A stretch of DNA of 64,000 nucleotides from contig NZ_JFKC01000004.1 in the NCBI RefSeq assembly GCF_002115805.1, positions 62,001-126,000 of the forward strand, written 5' to 3'. This DNA comes from Marivita geojedonensis (GTDB lineage: Bacteria > Pseudomonadota > Alphaproteobacteria > Rhodobacterales > Rhodobacteraceae). Shown here piece by piece: positions 16,974-25,607 of this stretch; positions within the stretch are counted from its first letter, which is position 1, and every line of letters begins with the position of its first letter. The position numbers and the translations under genes were made by a program. Below the pieces are notes generated by a model. That model saw nothing but the letters and a program-made list of their open reading frames with translations, did not search any database and was not told the DNA's origin.

Positions 16974-18235
16974 CAGGCCACGCGTCGCAGCTGCAGAGCA
17001 GGGAGGTCGGGCGCCGCAGCCACCGGGCCATAGAGCGCCATGGCGGCCGGAGCCTGTCCGACAAGCTGCTCGGCGAACGCGCGCACATCCCCCGTCGTGA
17101 CGCTGTCGATCCGCGACACCGTTTCCTCAAGCGGGGGAACGTGTCCCCAGATTTGGGTCATGCGGGCAAGGCGCTCTGTCCGCGAGGATGGGCTTTCCAA
17201 TCCCATAAGCAGCCCGGCTTTCATCTGCGCCCGCGCACGGGCCACCTCTTCGGGTGTCATGTCTTCTGCGGCGCGCTTCATCTCGTCGATCGTGAGGTTC
17301 GTGAGATCAAAGATTTCTTCACCGCTGGTGCCGGCATAAATCGTGGTCATGCCGGTGTCGGAATATGCGCCTGTCTGGGCAAAGATCGTGTAGCACAGTC
17401 CGCGCTTTTCCCGGATTTGCTGAAACAGGCGGCTCGACATTCCGCCGCCAAGGGCAACGGAATACACCTGCGCGGCATAGAAACTCGGATCGCGGTAGCC
17501 GGGAGATTCAAACGCTAACGCAATATGCGCCTGCTCGAGGTCTTTGACATGGCGGCTCTCCCCGCCATGGAACGTCGCGGCATCTGCCATCCGCGCAGGC
17601 CGCGAAGCCATGTCTCCGAACAACTGCTCAGCCTGTGAAACAATCGCGTCGTGATCAACTGCTCCGGCTGCCGACAGAATCATTTGATCCGGTCCATAAT
17701 GCTCCGAAACAAATGTGACGAGATCGTCTTTTGAAAAGGCCGACACGCGGCCCGACTCGCCCAGGATGGTGCGTCCCAGTGCCTGATCGGGATAGGCGCG
17801 TTCCTGCAACCAGTCGAAGATGATGTCGTCCGGTGTATCGGCGGCCTGTCCGATCTCCTGCAGGATCACATGGCGCTCGACCTCGATCTCTTTCGGGTCG
17901 AAGACGGGATTGCGCAGAATATCCGCCACCACGTCAAGCGCGAGGCTCACATCGTTGCGCAGAACGCGGGCGTAATAGGCGGTCACCTCGCGCGAGGTAT
18001 AGGCATTGATATAGCCGCCCACGTCCTCGATGGCCTCCGCGATCTGCAGCGCGCTGCGGGTCTCCGTCCCCTTGAACGCCATGTGCTCAAGGAAATGCGC
18101 GATGCCGTTCTGCTCGGGGCGCTCGTGGCGGCCACCGGCCGTGACCCATATCCCGATGGCGGCACTTTCCAGACCGGGCATGTGCTCGGTCACGATGCGG
18201 AAGCCGTTGGGGAGTGTTGCAGTCTGGACGGTCAA
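16973..18235 (-). CDS. M16 zinc peptidase, mitochondrial-processing-peptidase-like
   Basis: This 420-residue metalloprotease has the inverted zinc motif HFLEH (residues 47-51) and a distal glutamate near EVERHVILQEI (about 120-127). The C-terminal half has the GGGMSSRLFQQIREKRGLCY substrate-binding segment typical of the family. The start is a TTG overlapping the thrC stop (TTGA), so translation is probably coupled. The order surf1-thrC-M16-GNAT is common in the family Rhodobacteraceae. The protein lacks a signal peptide. Confidence 0.92.
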   Translation of the reverse strand: MTVQTATLPNGFRIVTEHMPGLESAAIGIWVTAGGRHERPEQNGIAHFLEHMAFKGTETRSALQIAEAIEDVGGYINAYTSREVTAYYARVLRNDVSLALDVVADILRNPVFDPKEIEVERHVILQEIGQAADTPDDIIFDWLQERAYPDQALGRTILGESGRVSAFSKDDLVTFVSEHYGPDQMILSAAGAVDHDAIVSQAEQLFGDMASRPARMADAATFHGGESRHVKDLEQAHIALAFESPGYRDPSFYAAQVYSVALGGGMSSRLFQQIREKRGLCYTIFAQTGAYSDTGMTTIYAGTSGEEIFDLTNLTIDEMKRAAEDMTPEEVARARAQMKAGLLMGLESPSSRTERLARMTQIWGHVPPLEETVSRIDSVTTGDVRAFAEQLVGQAPAAMALYGPVAAAPDLPALQLRRVA

Positions 18236-19620
18236 GAGGCGATCCGATCTTTGATGAGGGCTTCAAGCTGGTCGAGGTCGTTTGCCACGCGGGTGACGCG
18301 TTCGGCGCGGTCGAAGAGGTCTGCCATGCGTTCGGGCAGGGGCGGGCGCACACCGCTGGCCTGTTCTACGGCGTCGGGGAACTTGGCGGGATGTGCGGTG
18401 GCCAGTGTGATCATCGGCGTAGCCGGGTCGCGCTGGTCTTCGGCCACCTTCACGCCAATGGCCGAGTGCGGGCAAAGCAACTCGCCCATGTGCCGATGGG
18501 CATGGGTGATCATGCTTAGCGTTTCATCCTCGGACACGCGGCCACTGTCATAGTGATCGCGCAGCACCTCCATCGCGCCCTGGCTGACGTGGAAACCGCC
18601 TGCCTTGAGCTCGTCCATCAACTGCGACACCGCGTTGCCGTCGCGGTTGTAGGCGTCAAACAGCGCGCGTTCGAAATTCGAGGACACCTGAATGTCCATC
18701 GACGGGCTGATCGACGGGGTCACGCTGTCGGTGACATAGCCTCCTGTCGTCAGGCAGCGGTGCAGGATGTCGTTCTGGTTCGTCGCCACCACCAGACGGT
18801 CAATCGGCAGGCCCATCCGTTTGGCGATGTAGCCCGCGAAGATGTCGCCGAAATTGCCGGTCGGGACGGTAAAGCTGACGGTACGGTCCGGTGCGCCCAA
18901 GGACACGGCGGACGAGAAGTAATAGACCACCTGCGCCAGCACGCGGCCCCAGTTGATCGAGTTCACGCCGGCAAGTTTCACCGCGTCGCGGAATTCGAAA
19001 TGGTTGAACATGTCCTTCAGACGCGCCTGACAGTCGTCGAACGTCCCATCCAGCGCCAGGGCGTGGACGTTCGATTCCACAGGCGTTGTCATCTGGCGGC
19101 GCTGCACCTCGGAAACCCGGCCATGCGGGTAGAGAATGAACACGTCCACCGCATCCAACCCCCGGAACGCCTCGATCGCGGCAGAGCCGGTGTCGCCCGA
19201 AGTCGCGCCCACGATGGTCACACGCTTGCCGCTGCGGCTCAGCGCCTCCTGGAACATCTGGCCGATCAGCTGCATCGCAAAATCCTTGAACGCGAGCGTC
19301 GGGCCATGGAACAGCTCCAGCAGGAAATGGCCATTGCCCAACTGCACCAGAGGCGCGCGGGCATCGTGGCCGAACCCGGCATAGGCCTTGGCGATCAGGT
19401 CGGCGAACACTTCGTCGGTGAAGGCATCGCCAACGAAGGGCCGCATCACGCGGAACGCGATCTCTTCATAGGACAGGCCGTGCATGGCGCGGATGTCACC
19501 GGCGCTGAGCGTCGGGATGGTTTCGGGAACATAAAGACCGCCGTCGCGGGCAAGGCCCGACAGCATCGTGTCTTCAAATCCAAGCGCCGGGGCTTTTCCG
19601 CGGGTCGAGATATACTGCAT
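18232..19620 (-). CDS. thrC: Threonine synthase
   Basis: This 462-residue PLP enzyme converts O-phospho-L-homoserine to threonine. The PLP lysine is K112 in LAFKDFAMQLIG; the phosphate-binding loop is SGDTGSAAIEAFRG, and the N-terminus MQYISTRGKAPALGFEDTML is characteristic. The length fits the longer fungal/proteobacterial type. It sits between surf1 (6 bp upstream) and the M16 peptidase. Confidence 0.96.
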   Translation of the reverse strand: MQYISTRGKAPALGFEDTMLSGLARDGGLYVPETIPTLSAGDIRAMHGLSYEEIAFRVMRPFVGDAFTDEVFADLIAKAYAGFGHDARAPLVQLGNGHFLLELFHGPTLAFKDFAMQLIGQMFQEALSRSGKRVTIVGATSGDTGSAAIEAFRGLDAVDVFILYPHGRVSEVQRRQMTTPVESNVHALALDGTFDDCQARLKDMFNHFEFRDAVKLAGVNSINWGRVLAQVVYYFSSAVSLGAPDRTVSFTVPTGNFGDIFAGYIAKRMGLPIDRLVVATNQNDILHRCLTTGGYVTDSVTPSISPSMDIQVSSNFERALFDAYNRDGNAVSQLMDELKAGGFHVSQGAMEVLRDHYDSGRVSEDETLSMITHAHRHMGELLCPHSAIGVKVAEDQRDPATPMITLATAHPAKFPDAVEQASGVRPPLPERMADLFDRAERVTRVANDLDQLEALIKDRIAS

Positions 19621-19626
19621 CGGGCC

Positions 19627-20304
19627 TCAGCCTTCCTTCGTCTGTCGCATGCGCCATACCAGCGCGATTGTTCCGATCAGCCAGACAACGGCCAGCGCAT
19701 ACCAGGTGATCGCGTATTGCAGGTGATCGTTCGGAATGCCGCTGGTGTCCACCGGCAGGGCCGTCACTTGCGCGTCCGGCGGCGACATGTTGCGGGCAAT
19801 CACCAAAAGCGGTTCGGTGCCCAGCACCTCGGCCATCGGCGCAACGTCCCGTGCGAACCATGTATTGCCGTCAATGTCATTCTCCGGGGTGGCAGAGGTG
19901 CGATCATCCGGCCAGTGCAGATTGCCGGTGATCGTCTTTTCGCCACCCTCGCGCGTGGTGTCGCGCGCATCGACCGGGATGAACCCACGATCGACAAGAA
20001 TACGGCGGCCATCCTCGGTCACAAAGGGTGAAATCACCCGATACCCGGCGCCGATCCGTTTCTGCGAGACCAGAACGAACAGTTCCCCCGGTTCGACCAT
20101 ACCTGTCAACTCGACAGGCTGGTACCTGTCGGTCTCCGGGTCTGCGATCGCAGGAAGGGGGGCCGGGTCGCCACCGATCCGCGTTTCGATCTCTGTCAGG
20201 ACGCCCCGCTTCCACTCCAGCCGCTGCATCTGCCATGTGCCCAGCCACACAAGGATGGCGGTGCCGATCAAACCGAACAGCAAGGGCAGGGCGATACGTT
20301 GCAA
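19627..20304 (-). CDS. SURF1 family cytochrome oxidase assembly protein
   Basis: This 225-residue inner-membrane protein has two membrane helices, one at each end, and the SURF1 signatures LGTWQMQRLEWK, GYRVISPFVTEDGRRILVDRGF and the C-terminal HLQYAITWYALAVVW. SURF1 assists heme a insertion into subunit I of aa3 oxidases. The start is a TTG with GGGAG upstream. A strong hairpin (20326-20350) separates it from ctaE. Confidence 0.92.
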   Translation of the reverse strand: MQRIALPLLFGLIGTAILVWLGTWQMQRLEWKRGVLTEIETRIGGDPAPLPAIADPETDRYQPVELTGMVEPGELFVLVSQKRIGAGYRVISPFVTEDGRRILVDRGFIPVDARDTTREGGEKTITGNLHWPDDRTSATPENDIDGNTWFARDVAPMAEVLGTEPLLVIARNMSPPDAQVTALPVDTSGIPNDHLQYAITWYALAVVWLIGTIALVWRMRQTKEG

Positions 20305-20325
20305 AGGTGGCTCCCGAGAGTGACA

Positions 20326-20350
20326 AAGGCGCGCCGATCCGGCGCGCCTT
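20326..20350 (-). terminator. Perfect 10-bp hairpin between ctaE and surf1
   Basis: AAGGCGCGCC/GGCGCGCCTT with a 5-base loop lies about 54 bp past the ctaE stop; on the minus strand the downstream arm runs into TTTGT. It probably terminates or attenuates the cta transcript before the surf1-thrC genes. Confidence 0.65.
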
Positions 20351-20404
20351 GCTTTATCCCTGAGTGTCGATCCGGTTCAAGCCGGAAAGCCCGTTCAGCC
20401 TGGC

Positions 20405-21205
20405 TCAGCCGCCCCAGACGTAGACGGCTGCAAAGAGGAAGAGCCACACCACGTCCACGAAGTGCCAGTACCACGCTGCCGCCTCGAAGCCGATGTGCTT
20501 CTCCGGAGTGAAGTGACCGCGCATCAGACGCAGCAGGCAGACGAACAGGAAGATCGTGCCGATGATCACGTGTGCCCCGTGGAAACCGGTCGCCATAAAG
20601 AAGTTGGCGCCGTAGATGTTGCCCGAGAAGCCGAAAGCCGCGTGGCTGTATTCGTAGGCCTGAAGCAGCGTGAAGATGAAGCCGAGCGCGATGGCGATGA
20701 TCAGGCCCCACTTCATGTCTTCGCGGTTATCCTCGTGGACCAGCGCGTGGTGCGCCCATGTTGCCGCCGCACCCGAACACAGCAGGATCAGCGTGTTGAT
20801 CAGCGGCAGGTGCCACGGGTCGAACGTTTCGATCCCTGCCGGCGGCCAGACACCGTCGATCGCCGGGCTGTCCGGACCCATCGGGTACATGGCGTGCTTG
20901 AAGAAGCTCCAGAACCACGCCGCGAAGAACATCACTTCGGACATGATGAACAGGATGAAGCCGTATTTCAGGCCGATCCGCACGACGGGCGTGTGATCGC
21001 CAACCTGACTCTCAGCCACGACGTCCGACCACCACGCGAACATCACGTAGAGAACGCCAACCAGTCCGATAAGGAACAGCCACGGGCCGCTGTCGTGCAT
21101 CCAGAGCACCGCCCCGAAGAGCATCGCGAACCCGGAGACCGCGCCGATGAACGGCCAGACGGAGGGGTTCAGGATGTGATAGTCATGATCTTTTGCGTGC
21201 GCCAT
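20405..21205 (-). CDS. ctaE: Cytochrome c oxidase subunit III
   Basis: This 266-residue protein has seven membrane helices and the subunit III signatures [31 protein letters not shown] and [16 protein letters not shown]; it ends with the [19 protein letters not shown] motif. It is part of the aa3-type oxidase whose subunit II and assembly factors are encoded just upstream. Subunit I (ctaD) is not in the window, as is usual in this group. Confidence 0.97.
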   Translation of the reverse strand: MAHAKDHDYHILNPSVWPFIGAVSGFAMLFGAVLWMHDSGPWLFLIGLVGVLYVMFAWWSDVVAESQVGDHTPVVRIGLKYGFILFIMSEVMFFAAWFWSFFKHAMYPMGPDSPAIDGVWPPAGIETFDPWHLPLINTLILLCSGAAATWAHHALVHEDNREDMKWGLIIAIALGFIFTLLQAYEYSHAAFGFSGNIYGANFFMATGFHGAHVIIGTIFLFVCLLRLMRGHFTPEKHIGFEAAAWYWHFVDVVWLFLFAAVYVWGG

Positions 21206-21229
21206 TTTGGTCCCTCGTGGCTATAGGCG

Positions 21230-21817
21230 TTAGTTCAGTGAACCGCTGTCGTTCGTGTTGACGTCGAGCATGGCCTGCATCTCTTCGGTCAACTCGATCT
21301 CGTGGAACGTGTACGACAGGGTAATGTGTTTCGCGAATTTCGCGTCAGCGTCATTCATGATGTCGGGATCGACGAAGAAGCTCACGGGCATCTCGACACG
21401 TTCTCCCGGCATCAGAATCTGCTCTTCAAAGCAGAAACATGCGATCTTCGAGAAATAGAGCCCCGCACCGTATGGTGCGACGTTGTAGCTTGCCGTGCCT
21501 GCAATCGGCCGGTCGGTCGGGTTGTAGGCTTCGTAGAAGGCCAGACCTTCTTCGCCAAGCCGCAGTTCGACCTCAAGCTGCCTCGGCTTGAACTCCCACG
21601 GCATCCCGCGTTCAAGCGATGCGTCAAAGCGCACCTTGATCGTGCGGTCAACGATATCCGTGCTTCCGGCTTCGGCGACGTTTGTCGCCCCGCCATACCC
21701 GGTAACGCGGCAGAACCAGTCATAAAGCGGGACCGACGCCCATGCGAGCGCGCCCATCACGATAACAACGCCGACGCCCTGGAGAGCCGTCTTTTTCTTC
21801 GGATCAAGCGGTTTCAT
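21230..21817 (-). CDS. ctaG: Cytochrome c oxidase assembly protein CtaG (Cox11)
   Basis: This 195-residue protein has one N-terminal membrane helix and a periplasmic copper-binding domain with the CFCF motif (C127 and C129) and the VDPDI motif. Cox11 delivers copper to the CuB site of subunit I. The start overlaps the stop of the small upstream gene as ATGA. Confidence 0.96.
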   Translation of the reverse strand: MKPLDPKKKTALQGVGVVIVMGALAWASVPLYDWFCRVTGYGGATNVAEAGSTDIVDRTIKVRFDASLERGMPWEFKPRQLEVELRLGEEGLAFYEAYNPTDRPIAGTASYNVAPYGAGLYFSKIACFCFEEQILMPGERVEMPVSFFVDPDIMNDADAKFAKHITLSYTFHEIELTEEMQAMLDVNTNDSGSLN

Positions 21818-21978
21818 TCACTCACCGATGTTGTTGCCGGGGTTTCGTAATCCCCGCGTGTGACTTTGACGACCGTGAGACCAAATACGATGGCAATCAG
21901 TCCTGCAAGAACGAGACCGACACCCACGTTCCGGCCATAACGGCGCTGATGAAGTTCGTGTTGTTTCGACAGGCTCAT
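21814..21978 (-). CDS. Small single-helix membrane protein between ctaB and ctaG
   Basis: This gene of 54 codons encodes MSLSKQHELHQRRYGRNVGV followed by a hydrophobic helix (VLAGLIAIVFGLTVV) and a short polar tail ending TSVSE. Its ATG overlaps the ctaB stop and its TGA overlaps the ctaG start, both as ATGA, so it is translated in tight coupling with both. Small membrane proteins at this place are seen in oxidase operons of related bacteria. A role in oxidase assembly is likely but is inference from position. Confidence 0.8.
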   Translation of the reverse strand: MSLSKQHELHQRRYGRNVGVGLVLAGLIAIVFGLTVVKVTRGDYETPATTSVSE

Positions 21979-22916
21979 GCCCACACCCCGATCTTGTCCA
22001 GACCTGCTTCGATCAGGATCGCACCGAAATGGGCGAAAAGGTAGAGCAGCGAGAGCTTGAAGAACTTGCGCTCGACAAGGAAGTTGTCCTCTTCAGACAT
22101 ATCCTCGTCCCGGCGCCAGATCTGGATTGCGCCGCGCAGGAACATCGCGTTCAGCACAACGGATGTGGCGATGTAGATCGGCCCGCCAATGGAGGTGAAG
22201 CCCGCCGCGACGGCAAGAACCGCCAGAAGCACGGTGTAAACAAGGATATGAACGCGTGTCGCGCGGCGACCGTGGGTGACGGTCAGCATCGGCACGTCCG
22301 CATTGTCGTAATCCTTGCGCATGAACAGCGCCAACGCCCAGAAATGCGGGGGAGTCCACATGAAGGTCAGGCAGAACATCAGGACGGATTCAACACTCAC
22401 GCCGCCGGTTGCCGCCGCCCATCCGATCATCGGAGGGAAGGCGCCTGCCGCACCACCGATAACGATGTTCTGCGGGGTCCAGCGCTTGAGCCACATCGTG
22501 TAGATCACGACGTAAAAGAAGATGGTGAAGGCCAGCAGACCAGCGGCGACCCAGTTGGTCGCAAGACCCAGGAACACGACCGAAAAGGCCGACAGCGCGA
22601 TGCCGATGGCAAACGCCTCATCACCGGTGACTTTGCCCGCAGGGATCGGGCGGCGCTGGGTGCGCTTCATAACGGCGTCGATATCGGCATCCCACCACAT
22701 GTTCAGCGCACCGGACGCGCCGCCGCCGATGGCGATGAACAGGATCGCGCAAAATGCAATGAACGGATGCACAGCGTTGGGGGCGGCCAGCAGCCCGACA
22801 AAGGCGGTAAACACGACAAGCGTCATCACGCGCGGCTTCAGAAGCGCGAAATAATCGCTGAACTGCGCCTCGTTCTGGGCGCTGTGCGACTGTGTGTTGA
22901 TGCTTGTATCGGTCAC
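21975..22916 (-). CDS. ctaB: Heme O synthase (protoheme IX farnesyltransferase)
   Basis: This 313-residue polytopic prenyltransferase of the UbiA superfamily adds a farnesyl group to heme b for aa3 oxidase. The aspartate-rich motif is NMWWDADIDAVMKRTQRRP, and the second conserved loop is YTMWLKRWTPQNIVIGGAAGA. It has about nine membrane helices. The start follows a perfect hairpin that separates it from ctaC. Confidence 0.96.
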   Translation of the reverse strand: MTDTSINTQSHSAQNEAQFSDYFALLKPRVMTLVVFTAFVGLLAAPNAVHPFIAFCAILFIAIGGGASGALNMWWDADIDAVMKRTQRRPIPAGKVTGDEAFAIGIALSAFSVVFLGLATNWVAAGLLAFTIFFYVVIYTMWLKRWTPQNIVIGGAAGAFPPMIGWAAATGGVSVESVLMFCLTFMWTPPHFWALALFMRKDYDNADVPMLTVTHGRRATRVHILVYTVLLAVLAVAAGFTSIGGPIYIATSVVLNAMFLRGAIQIWRRDEDMSEEDNFLVERKFFKLSLLYLFAHFGAILIEAGLDKIGVWA

Positions 22917-22958
22917 GTGTGTCTCAACTGCGTTGGGTCAGTAGGGGCCGGTCAGGGT

Positions 22959-22982
22959 GGCGCACGCGTGGCCGCGTGCGCC
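22959..22982 (-). terminator. Hairpin between ctaC and ctaB
   Basis: A perfect 10-bp stem GGCGCACGCG/CGCGTGCGCC with a 4-base loop lies 8 bp past the ctaC stop. It has no T tract, so it is more likely an attenuator or an RNA-stability element that lets the structural subunit mRNA exceed that of the assembly factors. Confidence 0.55.
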
Positions 22983-22990
22983 GGATGCTC

Positions 22991-23869
22991 TTAGTTGGTC
23001 AGAAGCGTGCGGACATCAACATAGCCGCCTTCGTTCTTCGACGCTTCAAGCCATGCGTCGTAGGTCGCTTCGCTGACCACTTTGACGGTGATCGGCATGT
23101 ATGCGTGGGCAAGGCCGCACAGTTCGGAACACTGACCGAAATACACGCCTTCCTTTTCTGCGGTGAACCACAGTTCAGCCAGCCGGCCCGGAACAGCGTC
23201 CTGCTTCACGCCGAAGGCCGGAATGGTCCACGAATGGATCACGTCCGCACCGGTCACCTGCATCACGACGGTCTTGCCAACGGGCACGACCACGGCGGTG
23301 TCTGTGGCCAGCAGGAAATCTTCTTTCTGGTAGCCTGCTTCGGTCAGCTGCGCTTCGACTTCCGGCGTCAGGCGATTGTCACCGCCGGTGAAGGGCGAGC
23401 CAATCATGTAGCCGTCATACGCGAGGTCTTCGCCGATGTACTCGTAGCCCCAGTACCACTGGTAGCCCGTCACCTTGATGGTCAGGTCGCCTTCCGGAAT
23501 TTCCTGCTGCTTGAACAGCACCGGGAGCGAGAACGCACCGATGAATACCAGAATCAGGATCGGGCCGACGGTCCACGCAATCTCAAGCGGGGTGTTGTGG
23601 GTAAAGCTGGACGGATTCGGGTTTGCACGGCGGTTGTAACGCACAATGCAGTAGGCCAGCAGCGCCGTGACGAACAGCACGATGGCGGTGATGATGATGA
23701 GGATCATCCCATCCAGCCACTGAAGATCGCGCGCCAGTTCGGTTGCCGCGGGTTGGAAGCCTGTCCCGCCATCCACCGGCACGCCGATTGTCTCCAGCGT
23801 TTGCTGGGCAAAAGCGGAGGATGCGGCGAATGTGGTGGCCAGACCCAAGAGCAAAAATTTGAGTTGCAT
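22991..23869 (-). CDS. ctaC: Cytochrome c oxidase subunit II
   Basis: This 292-residue protein has a signal peptide (1-21), two membrane helices (about 54-76 and 97-119) and a periplasmic cupredoxin domain with the CuA ligands H212, C247, E249, C251, H255 and M258 ([14 protein letters not shown]). The aromatic [10 protein letters not shown] stretch for electron entry is present. It receives electrons from cytochrome c. It heads the minus-strand cta cluster. An FNR-type palindrome lies about 155 bp upstream of its start. Confidence 0.97.
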   Translation of the reverse strand: MQLKFLLLGLATTFAASSAFAQQTLETIGVPVDGGTGFQPAATELARDLQWLDGMILIIITAIVLFVTALLAYCIVRYNRRANPNPSSFTHNTPLEIAWTVGPILILVFIGAFSLPVLFKQQEIPEGDLTIKVTGYQWYWGYEYIGEDLAYDGYMIGSPFTGGDNRLTPEVEAQLTEAGYQKEDFLLATDTAVVVPVGKTVVMQVTGADVIHSWTIPAFGVKQDAVPGRLAELWFTAEKEGVYFGQCSELCGLAHAYMPITVKVVSEATYDAWLEASKNEGGYVDVRTLLTN

Positions 23870-24023
23870 GTCTTACCCTGATCGGTTGCGTGTAGTGTCG
23901 ATTGTCACGAGATACCCGAACACAGCCGAAGCCGCGCCAAACCTCCCGTTGTCTTGGGAGCGGTTAAAACCATATTCTGTGCAGCAGTTAAAGAAGCTTG
24001 CTTGCGGCAAAAAAGCGCTTTCT

Positions 24024-24037
24024 TTGATCTGGATCAA
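24024..24037. promoter_or_regulatory. FNR/FnrL-type binding site
   Basis: TTGATCTGGATCAA is a perfect match to the FNR consensus TTGAT-N4-ATCAA and is extended by one symmetric T/A pair on each side. It lies 21 bp before the tldD start and about 155 bp before ctaC on the other strand. FnrL in this group responds to low oxygen. Repression of tldD or activation of a leftward ctaC promoter are both possible by position. The rest of the gap shows no clear -35/-10 pair. Confidence 0.7.
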
Positions 24038-24057
24038 ATTTCACCTCTGGGGGCACC

Positions 24058-25482
24058 ATGACCGACACCTCTTTTCAGCCATTCGACACGCATCTCGATC
24101 AGGACAGGGCGCTTGCTCAGTTGCGCGAGGCTGTAGCGGGGGCGGATGATGGCGAATTGTTCCTCGAACGGCGCCGGTCCGAAGTGCTCGTTTTCGACGA
24201 TGGGCGGGTGAAAACCGCCAGCTACGACGCGTCCGAAGGCTTCGGCCTGCGCGCGGTGCGCGGCGAGGTCGCCGGGTATGCTCATTCCACCGACATCTCC
24301 GAATCGGCGATCAGGCGTGCTGTCGAAACCGCGCGCCTTGCCGTAGGTGAGGGGGGCGGAACTCTGGCTGACAAACCGTCAGGAACAAACACCCGGCTCT
24401 ACACCGATGCCGATCCCATCGCAGGACACAGCTTTCCGGTCAAAGTCGACACCCTGCGCGAGATTGACGCTTTCGCCCGCGCCCTCGATCCGCGTGTCGT
24501 TCAGGTCAGCGCCACGATCGCAGCCTCCCTTCAGGAAGTGGCAATCCTGCGTCCCGAAGGCATTCTGGTCTCCGACACCCGGCCCATGACCCGTGTGAAT
24601 GTAAGCGTGATCGTCGAGGAAAACGGCCGCCGCGAATCGGGAACTGCGGGCGGCGGCGGTCGTGTGCTTCTGAACGGGCTGCTCGATCCGGCTGACTGGC
24701 AGGCCAAGGCACGCGAGGCACTGCGCATCGCTTTGGTGAACCTTGATGCAGTTCCGGCACCCGCAGGTGTGATGGACATCGTACTGGGCCCGGGATGGCC
24801 CGGCATCCTGCTGCATGAGGCCGTCGGGCATGGGCTTGAGGGTGATTTCAACCGCAAGGGCAGTTCCGCCTTTGCGGGGCTGATGGGCCAGCAGGTCGCG
24901 GCCAAGGGTGTGACCGTTCTGGACGACGGTACCATCCCCGACCGTCGTGGCTCGATCACAATCGACGACGAAGGCACTCCGTCAGGCAAGAACGTGCTGA
25001 TCGAGGACGGGAAACTCGTGGGCTACATGCAGGACCGCCAGAACGCGCGACTCATGGGCGTGGCGCCCACCGGCAACGGGCGGCGCGAAAGCTATGCGCA
25101 TATCCCGATGCCGCGTATGACCAACACCTATATGCTGGGCGGCGAGTCCGACCCGGCGGATATCGTGGCTGACCTCAAGGATGGCATCTGGGCGGTCGGC
25201 TTTGGTGGTGGGCAGGTCGATATCACGAACGGCAAATTCGTCTTTTCCTGCACCGAGGCCTACCGCGTGAAGGACGGCAAGGTCGGCGCTCCGGTCAAAG
25301 GTGCCACGCTGATCGGAGACGGGGCCACGGCGCTCCAGCAGATTCGCGCGCTGGGCAACGACATGGCGCTGGATCCGGGCATGGGCAATTGCGGCAAACA
25401 GGGTCAGTGGGTGCCGGTCGGGGTCGGCCAACCCACCGTGATGATCGGCGGCCTGACGGTTGGCGGCGCGCAGGCCGCCTAA
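24058..25482 (+). CDS. tldD: Metalloprotease TldD
   Basis: This 474-residue subunit of the TldD/TldE protease trims unfolded or modified peptides. The zinc motif is HEAVGHGLEGD with H253, E254 and H258. The conserved N-terminal DYADLFLE-type strand (DDGELFLERRRSE) and C-terminal GxCGKxGQ segment (GNCGKQGQWVPVGVGQP) are present. The ATG is preceded by GGGGG. The partner TldE/PmbA is not in the window. Confidence 0.95.
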   Translation: MTDTSFQPFDTHLDQDRALAQLREAVAGADDGELFLERRRSEVLVFDDGRVKTASYDASEGFGLRAVRGEVAGYAHSTDISESAIRRAVETARLAVGEGGGTLADKPSGTNTRLYTDADPIAGHSFPVKVDTLREIDAFARALDPRVVQVSATIAASLQEVAILRPEGILVSDTRPMTRVNVSVIVEENGRRESGTAGGGGRVLLNGLLDPADWQAKAREALRIALVNLDAVPAPAGVMDIVLGPGWPGILLHEAVGHGLEGDFNRKGSSAFAGLMGQQVAAKGVTVLDDGTIPDRRGSITIDDEGTPSGKNVLIEDGKLVGYMQDRQNARLMGVAPTGNGRRESYAHIPMPRMTNTYMLGGESDPADIVADLKDGIWAVGFGGGQVDITNGKFVFSCTEAYRVKDGKVGAPVKGATLIGDGATALQQIRALGNDMALDPGMGNCGKQGQWVPVGVGQPTVMIGGLTVGGAQAA

Positions 25483-25607
25483 AAGACTCGCGGATTATCA
25501 GTGGCTTGTCGGGCGCGCCGGGAAATTCTCCTGCCGCGCCCGATCTGATTCACCTGTGATTAACCAGTCGCCGACTATTCCTGTTCAGGCAAGCAGACGG
25601 GGACAGG

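Noticed and set aside
18553-20031. 492-codon frame opposite thrC and surf1
   Set aside because: Antisense to two confident genes; no motif.
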